From assembly GCA_017465155.1 (NCBI GenBank), contig JAFTWV010000132.1:1-45863 (forward strand): a stretch of DNA of 45,863 bases, in the 5' to 3' direction. This stretch comes from Clostridia bacterium. GTDB lineage: Bacteria > Bacillota > Clostridia > Christensenellales > Aristaeellaceae. Every line of letters begins with the position of its first letter. Within the stretch, counting starts at the first letter, position 1. Below are positions 6,348 through 13,643 of the stretch, in pieces. Under the pieces are notes generated by a model. The model did not search any database. It had not been told where the DNA came from and saw only the letters and a list, made by a program, of their open reading frames with translations. A program made the translations under genes and the position numbers.

Positions 6348-7583
6348 ATGCTGAAGAAAAATCTGAAAATTGCGTTTTATTACATCCGGTCCTTTGTGGG
6401 CTGGGTGCTGACCAGCGCGGTGGTTGGCATGATCTGTGGTTTGGTGGGCGCGCTGTTTGCTTACGCGGTGGAATGGGCGACCCATGCCCGCGAGACATAT
6501 GCTTTCCTGCCGTGGCTGATGCCCGTGGCGGGTCTGGCCATTGCCGGGCTGTACAGGCTGCTGAAGCTGCCGCTTTCCATCGGCACGGACGAGATCATCA
6601 CTACGGTTCGCACGCAGGATCGCGTGCCGCTGGCTATGGCGCCGGCGATTTTCCTGGCCACCGTGCTGACTCATCTGACGGGCGGCTCGGCGGGCCGGGA
6701 GGGCGCGGCGCTCCAGCTGGGCGGCAGCATCGGTGTGGCGCTGAGTGCAAAGGTCGCGCCGATGACTGACAACCGCCGCATCTTCCAGCTCTGCGGTATG
6801 GCGGCGCTGTTTTCGGCGCTCTTTGGTACGCCGATCGCTGCAACCATCTTTGTGGTGGAGATCATTGAGGTCGGCAGAATCAACGAGCGTGCGCTGCTGC
6901 CCTGCATGGTGTCGGCACTGACGGCGAAGTTCGCGGCGATGGCGGTGGGCGCGCCGGTAGAGGCCTTCCCGCTGGGTGCCGGACTGGCTGCTGCTACGTC
7001 GGGCTCCGTGGCACAGGCGGCGGGCCTCGGCATTGCCTGCGCGGTGGTGGCGCTTGTTTTCTGCCATGTGATGCATGGCGCGTCGAAGCTGTTCAAGCGG
7101 GCGATTCCGAATGATTTCCTGCGCATCGCGGCGGGCGCGGCGGCGGTGCTGCTGCTGTCCCTGCTGCTGGGCACGAATGATTACCGGGGCAGCGGTATGC
7201 ATGTCATTCTGAAGGCGCTGGAGGGTGAAGCGGTTCCGGCGGCATTCCTGTTGAAAATCGTTTTCACGGCGCTGTCGCTGGGTGTGGGCTTCAAGGGCGG
7301 CGAGATTGTTCCATCCTTCTTCATTGGCGCGACGATGGGCTGCACAGCGGCAGGCCTGCTGGGACTTGCGCCGGGGCTGGGCGCGGCGCTGGGAATCATC
7401 GGCGTATTCTGCGGCGTGACCAATGCGCCGCTGGCCTCGATGATGCTGGCAGTGGAGCTGTTCGGCGCGGAATATCTGCTGCTCTTTGGCGTGACGGTGG
7501 GCGTGTCCTATGCGCTGTCCGGCCATGTGAGCCTGTATCACACGCAGACCTTTGCCGAGCCGAAGATGGGCCACAGAGATTGA
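6348..7583 (+). CDS. ClC-family anion channel/antiporter, possibly of the fluoride-exporting clade
   Basis: This 411-residue membrane protein has about ten hydrophobic helices and the ClC selectivity signatures: GGSAGREGAALQLG near 108-121 (GREG carries the gating glutamate), FGTPIAATIFVVEI, GGEIVPSFFIG, and a late GVTNAPLASMMLAVELFG helix. The first selectivity loop reads LSIGTDEIITTV instead of GSGIPE, so the usual chloride-coordinating serine is absent. The segment MAPAIFLATVLTHLTGGSAGRE resembles fluoride/proton antiporters of the ClC-F clade as I remember them, but their GNNLI loop is not present either. No regulatory CBS domains are fused. Substrate (chloride or fluoride) is unresolved. 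Confidence 0.8.
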   Translation: MLKKNLKIAFYYIRSFVGWVLTSAVVGMICGLVGALFAYAVEWATHARETYAFLPWLMPVAGLAIAGLYRLLKLPLSIGTDEIITTVRTQDRVPLAMAPAIFLATVLTHLTGGSAGREGAALQLGGSIGVALSAKVAPMTDNRRIFQLCGMAALFSALFGTPIAATIFVVEIIEVGRINERALLPCMVSALTAKFAAMAVGAPVEAFPLGAGLAAATSGSVAQAAGLGIACAVVALVFCHVMHGASKLFKRAIPNDFLRIAAGAAAVLLLSLLLGTNDYRGSGMHVILKALEGEAVPAAFLLKIVFTALSLGVGFKGGEIVPSFFIGATMGCTAAGLLGLAPGLGAALGIIGVFCGVTNAPLASMMLAVELFGAEYLLLFGVTVGVSYALSGHVSLYHTQTFAEPKMGHRD

Positions 7584-7639
7584 GCATAGCAGATCAACCG
7601 GCTCTTCCCGGGAAATCAGGAAAACGAAGGAAGAGAGCC

Positions 7640-7695
7640 GAAGGAATAAATGAACTGAAGGAATATATGAACCGCAGGAATAAATGAACCGAAGG
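7640..7695. repeat. 17-bp tandem repeat, 3.3 units
   Basis: Three units (7640-7656, 7657-7673, 7674-7690) share the form GAAGGAATAAATGAACC with one or two changes each, followed by a partial GAAGG. The array lies downstream of the ClC gene, before a strong hairpin. Each unit holds GGA and ATG, but no frame of useful length starts there. It is probably a replication-slippage array. Confidence 0.8.
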
Positions 7696-7706
7696 TTCCC
7701 GATGAA

Positions 7707-7739
7707 CTGCCGGGGCAGCATACGCTGCTCCGGCAGTTT
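7707..7739 (+). terminator. hairpin terminator downstream of the ClC gene
   Basis: A 13-pair stem, CTGCCGGGGCAGC / GCTGCTCCGGCAG with one G-T pair, closes an ATAC loop and is followed by TTTG on the plus strand. The T-run is short. It lies between convergent genes and could serve both. Confidence 0.6.
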
Positions 7740-7818
7740 GCATGTGAAATCTGCAGTATACAGGAAATCAAAACCAGCCGCTCGGCCATGACAGCCGTGC
7801 GGCAGGTTTACGATGATA

Positions 7819-9537
7819 TTACATGCGCTCCGGCGCCTCGATGCCGATGAGCCACAGGCCGGTCTTGATGACGTCCTTGACGGCCTTCGTCAGCGCTACG
7901 CGGGCTGCTGCTACGCCAGGATTCTCATCCAGCACGCGGTGCTCGTAGTAGAACTTGTTATAGCCCTGTGCAATCTCCGTCACGGCGCGGGTCACCATGG
8001 AGGGCTCGTACTTGTCGGCGGCCTCCTTCACCACGTCGGGGAAGCGGCTGATCAGGCGCAGCAGGTGCTGGGCCTCGTCGTCGGCAAGGCCGTTGTAGTC
8101 CACTTCGGGCAGCTCCGCAGCTTCCGCCTTGCGCAGCACGGAGCAGCAGCGGGCGTGGGTGTACTGCACGTAGGGGCCGGTCTCGCCGTCGAAGTTCAGC
8201 GCGCGCTCGAAGGAGAAGTCGATGTCCTTGATGCGGCCGGCGGACAGGTCGGAGTAGATGACCGCGCCGATACCCACCTGACGGGCGACCTCTTCCTTGT
8301 TCTCCAGGTTCGGGGACTTCTCGTTGATGATATCGAGGGCCTTCTGCATGGCCTGATTCAGCACGTCCTCCAGATAGACAACGCGGCCTTTGCGGGTGGA
8401 GAAGGCCTGACCCTCGAAGGAGATCATGCCGAAGGATACATGCACGCAGTCCTTCGCCCAGGGCTTGCCCAGCTTCTCCAGGACCTTGAAGATCTGGCGG
8501 AAGTGCAGATCCTGCTGGTAGGCCACGACGTAGAGGCACTTGTCGAAATCGTAGACCTTCTTGCGGTAGTAGGCGGCAGCCAGATCGCGGGTGGCGTAGA
8601 GGGTCGCACCGTCGGAGCGCAGGATGATGCAGGGAGGCATCTTGTCCTCCTCCAGATCGACCACGGAAGCGCCCTCGGAGATGGTCAGCAGGCCCTTCTC
8701 GCGCAGCTCGTCGATGACCACGTCCATCTTGTCGTTGTAGAAGGCCTCGCCGGCGTAGGAGTCGAACTCCACGCCCAGCAGCTCATACACGCGGGCGGTG
8801 TCCTTCAGGGTGATGTCCTTGAACCACTCCCAGATGGCGATGGCTTCCTCGTCCTTCTCCTCGATCTTCTTGAACCAGGCGCGGCCCTTATCATCGAGGG
8901 TGGGATCCTTCTCGGCTTCCTCGTGGAACTTGACGTACAGGCGCAGCAGCTCGGACACGCCCTTCTCGTCCACTTCCTCCTTGGTGCCCCAGGTCTTGTA
9001 GGCGTAGATCATCTTGCCGAACTGGGTGCCCCAGTCGCCCAGGTGATTGATGCCCACGGTCTTGTAGCCCAGGAAGTCGTGGATGCGCTTGAGGGAGTGG
9101 CCGATCATCGTCGTGGACAGATGGCCCACGCCGAAGCGCTTGGCGATGTTGATGGAGGAGTAGTCCAGACAGACAGTCTTGCCGGCGCCCATATCAGAAG
9201 AGCCAAACTTCTCGCCCTGGGCCAGCACAGCGTCAAGGGTCTCCTTGGCGAAGTTGACGCGGTTGAGGAAGAAGTTCACGTAGCCGTTGACGGGTTCCAC
9301 GCGGGCTACCTCGGGGCTGCCCCACTTCTCGCACAGGGTCTTGGCGATCATGGGCGGGGCCATGCGCAGCGCCTTGGCCAGACGGAATACGGGGAAGGCA
9401 TAATCGCCCATCTCGCGGTTCGGGGGAACGGCCAGCAGGCCGCGGATTTCATCAGCAGTGGGAAGCCCTGCGGCTTCCGGCCACGTGGACGCAAGGCACT
9501 CCGCCGTCAGCGTCGCAATGCGGGTCATCATATCCAT
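7819..9537 (-). CDS. argS: arginyl-tRNA synthetase
   Basis: This 572-residue class I synthetase charges tRNA-Arg. The N-terminal Add-1 domain covers about 1-110. The catalytic core shows VCLDYSSINIAKRF, GINHLGDWGTQFGK and TLYATRDLAAA, and a degenerate KMSKS loop (FSTRKGRVVYLED) typical of the group. The C-terminal anticodon-binding helical bundle ends APERM. This is the form shared with eukaryote-like ArgRS. The HIGH motif reads GVGH at 136-139, with glycine in place of the first histidine. The ATG at 9537 has AAAGGAG about ten bases upstream; ATG 9558 overlaps the ribosome site and is less likely. It has its own promoter and no T-box. Confidence 0.95.
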   Translation of the reverse strand: MDMMTRIATLTAECLASTWPEAAGLPTADEIRGLLAVPPNREMGDYAFPVFRLAKALRMAPPMIAKTLCEKWGSPEVARVEPVNGYVNFFLNRVNFAKETLDAVLAQGEKFGSSDMGAGKTVCLDYSSINIAKRFGVGHLSTTMIGHSLKRIHDFLGYKTVGINHLGDWGTQFGKMIYAYKTWGTKEEVDEKGVSELLRLYVKFHEEAEKDPTLDDKGRAWFKKIEEKDEEAIAIWEWFKDITLKDTARVYELLGVEFDSYAGEAFYNDKMDVVIDELREKGLLTISEGASVVDLEEDKMPPCIILRSDGATLYATRDLAAAYYRKKVYDFDKCLYVVAYQQDLHFRQIFKVLEKLGKPWAKDCVHVSFGMISFEGQAFSTRKGRVVYLEDVLNQAMQKALDIINEKSPNLENKEEVARQVGIGAVIYSDLSAGRIKDIDFSFERALNFDGETGPYVQYTHARCCSVLRKAEAAELPEVDYNGLADDEAQHLLRLISRFPDVVKEAADKYEPSMVTRAVTEIAQGYNKFYYEHRVLDENPGVAAARVALTKAVKDVIKTGLWLIGIEAPERM

Positions 9538-9585
9538 AGAGGAATCGCTCCTTTGCATCAGCAGTCGTGATTGATATACGTATCT

Positions 9586-9614
9586 ATGATATCACAGAAT
9601 CGACGGGGTTGCAA
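9586..9614 (-). promoter_or_regulatory. argS promoter
   Basis: TTGCAA at 9614-9609 and TATCAT at 9591-9586 are separated by 17 bases on the minus strand, about 48 bases before the chosen ATG. Confidence 0.65.
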
Positions 9615-9679
9615 TCGCGAAATGCATCCTTTGGCGTGTCGGGGCTGCAGAATCCTTTGCGGCTGCAGGCCTGCGTCAA

Positions 9680-9721
9680 TACAAAAGAGGGCAGGCTGTC
9701 CCGCTTGTGGGGAAGCCTGCC
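9680..9721 (-). terminator. terminator after the AIM24-family gene
   Basis: The stem GGCAGGCT (9721-9714) / AGCCTGCC (9697-9690) is followed on the minus strand by TCTTTTGTATTG. It separates this unit from argS. Confidence 0.7.
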
Positions 9722-9739
9722 TGCTTTATTTTCCGTGCG

Positions 9740-10417
9740 TCAGCTGTTGCTGGTGGGCATATAGCGCTGCAGCGTTCCAGCGACGCTGGAAATGGGCATG
9801 GTCTGCAGCCATACCTTGCCGGGGCCGGTCAGCCATGTGTTGAACAGTCCTTCGCCGCCCAGCAGCTTGTTCTTCAGGCCGGGAACCTGCTTTACCTCCA
9901 TGTGCACGGTGGGCTCGAAGCCTGCGATGTTGCCGCTGTCAACCACCAGCTGCTCGCCGGGCTTGAGGTCATAGACCATCAGGTCGCCGTCGATTTCCAC
10001 AAAGGCCGTGCCGCAGCCGCTGAGCCGCTGCATGATGAAGCCCTCGCCGCTGAACAGGCCTGTTGTAAATTTGCGATTGAAGTGCACGGACAGCTGCACG
10101 CCGCTCTGTGCAGCAAGGAACGCGCTCTTTTGCAGGATCATCTCTTTGCCGGGGCCAATTTCCAGCGGAATGATTTCACCGGGGAAGCTGGAGCCGAAGG
10201 TGATCATCCCTGCGCCCCTGGCAGTGTAGGTATTCTGGAACATGCTCTCGCCGGAAAAGGCGCGGGAGAACACCTTGCCCAGACCGCCGCCCTGCGTTTC
10301 CATTTCCATGTTCGGGGACATCCATACCATGGAGCCGCGCTCAGTGATCATCTGCTCGCCGTTTTCCAGCTGGCAGATCACAACGGGAAAGGAGCCGCCC
10401 TTGATCTCGTATTTCAT
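9740..10417 (-). CDS. AIM24 family (TIGR00266-type) protein
   Basis: This 225-residue protein has the glycine-rich beta-helical pattern of the AIM24/TIGR00266 family: GGSFPVVICQLENGEQMITE at the start, GGLGKVFSRAFSGESMF, FPGEIIPLEI, SVHFNRKFTTGLFSGEGF and a late GGEGLFNTWLTGPGKVWLQT. No catalytic residues are known for the family; a membrane- or scaffold-related role has been suggested for relatives. There is no signal peptide or membrane helix. AGGAGG precedes the ATG at 10417, which I prefer over the longer frame starting at 10477. It is a single-gene unit with promoter and terminator. Confidence 0.88.
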   Translation of the reverse strand: MKYEIKGGSFPVVICQLENGEQMITERGSMVWMSPNMEMETQGGGLGKVFSRAFSGESMFQNTYTARGAGMITFGSSFPGEIIPLEIGPGKEMILQKSAFLAAQSGVQLSVHFNRKFTTGLFSGEGFIMQRLSGCGTAFVEIDGDLMVYDLKPGEQLVVDSGNIAGFEPTVHMEVKQVPGLKNKLLGGEGLFNTWLTGPGKVWLQTMPISSVAGTLQRYMPTSNS

Positions 10418-10448
10418 TCCTTTTTTCCTCCTGTATTGGTGTGTATCC

Positions 10449-10477
10449 ATTATACAGAGCCGATGAAGGAATGTCAA
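10449..10477 (-). promoter_or_regulatory. promoter of the AIM24-family gene
   Basis: TTGACA at 10477-10472 and TATAAT at 10454-10449 are spaced by 17 bases: a full consensus sigma-A promoter. Confidence 0.88.
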
Positions 10478-10579
10478 TTCCTGCCGGAGGCTGCATCCGG
10501 AAGGCCAGGCTGGAAGGGATGCGCTGTCCTTCGCCTGCTTTCGCCCGGGGCTGACCTATGCTTCCTCAGACCGCTTTTT

Positions 10580-10606
10580 TTCGACAAAACCCTTCCCTGT
10601 TCGACC
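10580..10606 (+). promoter_or_regulatory. candidate Spo0A (0A) boxes upstream of the Spo0A-like gene
   Basis: TTCGACA at 10580-10586 is a perfect 0A box read on the minus strand (TGTCGAA), embedded in TTTTTCGACAAA. A second, one-mismatch copy, TTCGACC, is at 10600-10606. The -10 box TATAAT lies at 10640-10645, so the boxes sit about 35-65 bases upstream of it. This position suits activation or autoregulation by a Spo0A-type domain. A 7-base motif can occur by chance. Confidence 0.45.
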
Positions 10607-10678
10607 ATCTTTTCCCTTTCGAGCCTCCGGACGACATGCTATAATGGCGCTGCATTTGAGCAAAGGAGGAGATATACG

Positions 10679-11200
10679 ATGGAACAGCTCTGGCTTGCGG
10701 CGAATGCCCGGCATGGCGAGGAACCGGAGGATGCGCCGCTGCTGCTGCTGATCGCGGTGGAAGGCGGCTGTCTGCCGGCGGCGGGAGCGGTTCCCTGCCG
10801 CGTGGTGGGGACGCTGATGACCGGCGCGCCTGCAGAGCCCTGCGGGTCAGAGCAGCCCGGACGGCGGATTCCGCGGATGCTCGCTGCCATTGGGGTGCCG
10901 ACAAATCTGCTGGGCTATGTATACCTGTGCACGGCGCTGGAGCAAATGCTTGCCCATCCCGGAGAAAGCCGGAGCCTGACGCGGACGCTCTATCCCGCCG
11001 TTGCGCTCCGGCACGGCACCACCGCACGATGTGTTGAGCGGGCGATCCGTCATGCCATTGGTCAGACGTGGGCAAGGGGCGGAGCTGCGGAATATGCGAG
11101 GCTTCTGGGACGTACGGGCAGCACCGTCGGCGACAGACCCACCAACAGCGAGTTCCTTGCACAGGTGGCAGAGGGCGTCCGGCTGGGGCTGGCTGGATAA
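10679..11200 (+). CDS. receiver-less regulator with a Spo0A C-terminal DNA-binding domain
   Basis: Residues about 65-173 match the Spo0A effector domain: IPRMLAAIGVPTNLLGYVYL, then SRSLTRTLYPAVALRHGTT, the recognition helix region VERAIRHAIGQTWARGG, and PTNSEFLAQVAEGVRLGL. In true Spo0A this domain follows a phosphorylated CheY-like receiver and binds TGTCGAA boxes. Here the first 60 residues have no receiver: no acidic pocket, no phosphoacceptor aspartate and no lysine motif are visible. At 173 residues it is about 90 shorter than Spo0A. It could bind 0A boxes constitutively, or respond to another partner through its short N-terminus. AAAGGAGG precedes the ATG. TATAAT is at 10640-10645. A GH43 gene follows 76 bases later. 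Confidence 0.85.
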   Translation: MEQLWLAANARHGEEPEDAPLLLLIAVEGGCLPAAGAVPCRVVGTLMTGAPAEPCGSEQPGRRIPRMLAAIGVPTNLLGYVYLCTALEQMLAHPGESRSLTRTLYPAVALRHGTTARCVERAIRHAIGQTWARGGAAEYARLLGRTGSTVGDRPTNSEFLAQVAEGVRLGLAG

Positions 11201-11276
11201 GGAGGAAAGGGGGCTTTCCGATTGGCGCAGGATGTGCTATACTGGAGACAGTATTCTGCCTGTACAGGAGGTCGCC

Positions 11277-12818
11277 ATGTCCATGCTGCGCAATCCGCTT
11301 CTGCCCGGCTTCTATCCCGATCCGTCCATCTGCCGTGTCGGGGACGATTTCTTTATGGTCACGTCCAGCTTTTCCTATTTCCCCGGTGTGCCGGTGTTTC
11401 ACAGCCGCGATCTGGTTCACTGGGAGCAGATTGGTCACTGTCTGCACCGGGAGGAGCAGCTGCCTCTTGATTGGCAATACATCTCCGGGGGCATTTATGC
11501 GCCCACCATCCGCTTTCATGACGGCTTGTTCTACATGGTGACGACCAATGTCAGTCATGGCGGCAACTTCTATGTCACGGCAAAGGATCCCGCAGGCCCG
11601 TGGAGCGACCCGGTATACATCAAAAATGCGCCGGGCATCGACCCGACAATCTTCTGGGACGATGACGGCGCGGCGTATATGACCGGTACGACCGACTGGT
11701 CGGAGCATGCCCCCGGCGTATGGATAGGACGGCTTGATCTGGAGCAGGGCTGCGTTGCAGGTGAACGGGTGCTGGCATGGAAGGGTGCGCTGGTGAATGC
11801 GTGGGCCCCCGAAGCACCCCATATTTACAAGAAGGATGGCTGGTATTATCTGATGATTGCCGAGGGCGGCACGGAGGAATACCATGCCGTGACCATCGCC
11901 CGCAGCCGGAATGTCATGGGCCCTTATACGGGCTACGCGGGCAACCCCATTCTGACGCACAGACATCTGGGACTGAACTATCCCATCTGCAATGTGGGCC
12001 ACGGAGACCTGGTGCAGCTGAAGGATGGTTCATGGTATATGGTCATGCTGGCTACGCGCCTGATGGGCGGATATCACAAGAATATGGGCAGGGAAACCTT
12101 CATTGTGCCGGTGGACTGGTCGGGTGAGTGGCCGGTCGTCAGCCCTGGAACGGGCCGGGTGGAATGGGAATATCCTGCGCCGGAGCTGCCGGCCTGTCCC
12201 TTTGTACAGCCGGATCAGAATGATTTTTCCGCCCTGTGCTGGAATACGCTCGGTACGCCTGCGAAGGGGACGGTTGCCATTGACGGCGGCGTCCTGACAC
12301 TGCGCAGCACGCAGGAATGGCTCGTCCCGGATGCGCTGCCACGTATGCCCGCGCCCAACGGCTGCCCGGGCTTCTATGGCCGCCGTCAGCAGCACATGGA
12401 CTTCACTGCTGAGGTGACTGTTTGCGTGCCGGAAAGGGGCGAGGCAGGGCTGATGCTCCTTCAGAATGGCTTCAACGCCCTGTGGGTGAGCGCGGCGCGC
12501 ACGGAAGACGGCGTCTGTGTGCGTGCTGTCCGCAGTGAGAAGCGCGGCGTATTCTATGAGGAGAACCCGTGTGAGCCCGCCCGGGAAGTAACGGTTCTGT
12601 GGGAGGGCCGGAGCGAAGATGAAACGCTGCGGCTGGGAATTGCTGCGCAGGGACAGGCACACCGTCTGCTGGTCGGCGGAAGAACCGTGGCGCAGACGCA
12701 CGGCGGGTTCCTGGGCAGCGAAACGGCCGGCGGCTTTGTCGGGGCATATGTGGGCTGCTGTGTCAGCGGCGAGGGCGCGGAGGCGGCATTCACGGATTTC
12801 CGCTACACGGGACGCTGA
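11277..12818 (+). CDS. glycoside hydrolase family 43 (beta-xylosidase / alpha-L-arabinofuranosidase type)
   Basis: This 513-residue enzyme has a five-bladed GH43 catalytic domain (about 1-300) and a C-terminal beta-sandwich domain (about 320-510) as in xylosidase members. The catalytic residues are visible: general base D15 in FYPDPSI, the pKa-modulating D122 in GIDPTIFWDDDG, and general acid E179 in APEAPHIYKK. GLNYPICNVGHGDLVQ is also typical. There is no signal peptide, so it probably acts inside the cell on imported xylo- or arabino-oligosaccharides. AGGAGG ends six bases before the ATG at 11277. A weak promoter (TATACT at 11238-11243) may serve it alone. Exact linkage specificity cannot be told from sequence. 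Confidence 0.92.
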   Translation: MSMLRNPLLPGFYPDPSICRVGDDFFMVTSSFSYFPGVPVFHSRDLVHWEQIGHCLHREEQLPLDWQYISGGIYAPTIRFHDGLFYMVTTNVSHGGNFYVTAKDPAGPWSDPVYIKNAPGIDPTIFWDDDGAAYMTGTTDWSEHAPGVWIGRLDLEQGCVAGERVLAWKGALVNAWAPEAPHIYKKDGWYYLMIAEGGTEEYHAVTIARSRNVMGPYTGYAGNPILTHRHLGLNYPICNVGHGDLVQLKDGSWYMVMLATRLMGGYHKNMGRETFIVPVDWSGEWPVVSPGTGRVEWEYPAPELPACPFVQPDQNDFSALCWNTLGTPAKGTVAIDGGVLTLRSTQEWLVPDALPRMPAPNGCPGFYGRRQQHMDFTAEVTVCVPERGEAGLMLLQNGFNALWVSAARTEDGVCVRAVRSEKRGVFYEENPCEPAREVTVLWEGRSEDETLRLGIAAQGQAHRLLVGGRTVAQTHGGFLGSETAGGFVGAYVGCCVSGEGAEAAFTDFRYTGR

Positions 12819-12925
12819 GACGGACAAGGCACCTAAAAGGCTGGAAACCAGCGTGTTATCATACAAACAGCTTCAGGGAGCTCCTGAAGGCTGGCGGCAG
12901 TATTTCGAAAAAAGGAGTGATACGA

Positions 12926-13318
12926 ATGCGGCTTATTTTCAGATTCGACGAGCCGGAGGAGAAGAACCTGCAGACGGTCAATCAGGTGCTGAGCGGATTG
13001 AAGGTTGCAGAGCTGTCTCTGGAGAACCTGGAGGGCGGCGTCACGACGCAGCGGCAGTATCAGGATGATCAGGTGATTTCGCTCCGGCGCTGGTACAGTG
13101 TGATGGGGCTGACGCTGGAGGTTCAGCCTGACGACAACGGCTGTATATATCAGATGGATGCCATGGTTGTTCCAGCGTGCGGCGGCGATGAGCATGAGCA
13201 CTGCGCTGATATCTGGCGCGCCGGGCATCCGGAGCGCGTGATGCGCATCGCACAGAGCTCTGTGGGTGCAGAAGCTGAAATGGCGTCTTTTGTGGTGCTG
13301 CACCATGCAAAGGAATAA
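12926..13318 (+). CDS. hypothetical protein, 130 residues
   Basis: I do not recognise this protein. It is small, soluble and acidic, starting MRLIFRFDEPEEKNLQTVNQ, with a middle segment WYSVMGLTLEVQPDDNG and a His/Cys-containing segment (CGGDEHEHCADIW) that could bind a metal. AAAGGAGTG lies about eight bases before the ATG at 12926. It follows the GH43 gene by about 107 bases, with a hairpin between them (CAGCTTCAGG / CCTGAAGGCTG near 12868-12894) that lacks a T-run. Downstream lies element B with its duplicated hairpins. Confidence 0.65.
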   Translation: MRLIFRFDEPEEKNLQTVNQVLSGLKVAELSLENLEGGVTTQRQYQDDQVISLRRWYSVMGLTLEVQPDDNGCIYQMDAMVVPACGGDEHEHCADIWRAGHPERVMRIAQSSVGAEAEMASFVVLHHAKE

Positions 13319-13334
13319 AAGACAGCAAAAATAA

Positions 13335-13359
13335 CGCCCGGACTTCAAAAGTCCGGGCG
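13335..13359. repeat. duplicated terminator hairpin, copy 1 (flank of element B)
   Basis: The palindrome CGCCCGGACTT / AGTCCGGGCG with a short A-rich loop is repeated exactly at 13597-13621. On the minus strand this copy is followed by TTATTTTT, so it still looks like a terminator for the minus-strand secreted-protein gene. Confidence 0.85.
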
Positions 13360-13596
13360 CAGACTGTCAAAAAAAGCTCTATGGGAGGTGTCGGAGGGCC
13401 CGCAGGCCCTCCGACTATAATCGTATCGCGGGGCTTTGCCGCGCGGGCGGGGCGGTTTCGGCTTCAGCCGAAACCATTCCTTACATTTTTCACGGCCGTC
13501 AGCCCTGGCTGACAGTGAAAAATGTCCGCTTCCGCAGAAGCGGAATCCCCTCCCCTTCTCGAAAAAAGTGGCTGTAGCCACTTTTTCGACAAACTG
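13360..13596 (+). mobile_element. multi-hairpin noncoding element, copy B
   Basis: This 237 bp counterpart of element A starts CAGACTGTCAAAAAAAG and ends CTTTTTCGACAAACTG. Five stems are visible: 13390-13415 (GTCGGAGGGCC / GGCCCTCCGAC, loop CGCA), 13454-13475 (GGTTTCGGC / GCCGAAACC, loop TTCA), 13483-13525 (outer ACATTTTTCAC / GTGAAAAATGT, inner GTCAGCC / GGCTGAC), 13525-13544 (TCCGCTTC / GAAGCGGA, loop CGCA) and 13560-13588 (a 12-13 bp stem, loop TGTA). Stems are more perfect here than in copy A. The element lies between convergent genes and between two copies of a hairpin unrelated to the one at copy A. No transposase gene is nearby. Confidence 0.82.
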
Positions 13597-13621
13597 CGCC
13601 CGGACTTCAAAAGTCCGGGCG
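13597..13621. repeat. duplicated terminator hairpin, copy 2 (flank of element B)
   Basis: This is an exact copy of 13335-13359. Its stem extends further because the element end ACAAACTG pairs with CAGTTTGT on the outer side, giving about 19 paired bases. Confidence 0.85.
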
Positions 13622-13643
13622 CAGTTTGTGCGGCGTGGTTTGG

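Noticed and set aside
7640-7695. Possible CRISPR-like repeat
   Set aside because: The 17-base units are directly adjacent without spacers, and no cas genes are present.
7813-9570. Open frame of 585 codons opposite argS
   Set aside because: Antisense shadow; composition is repetitive and there is no ribosome site.
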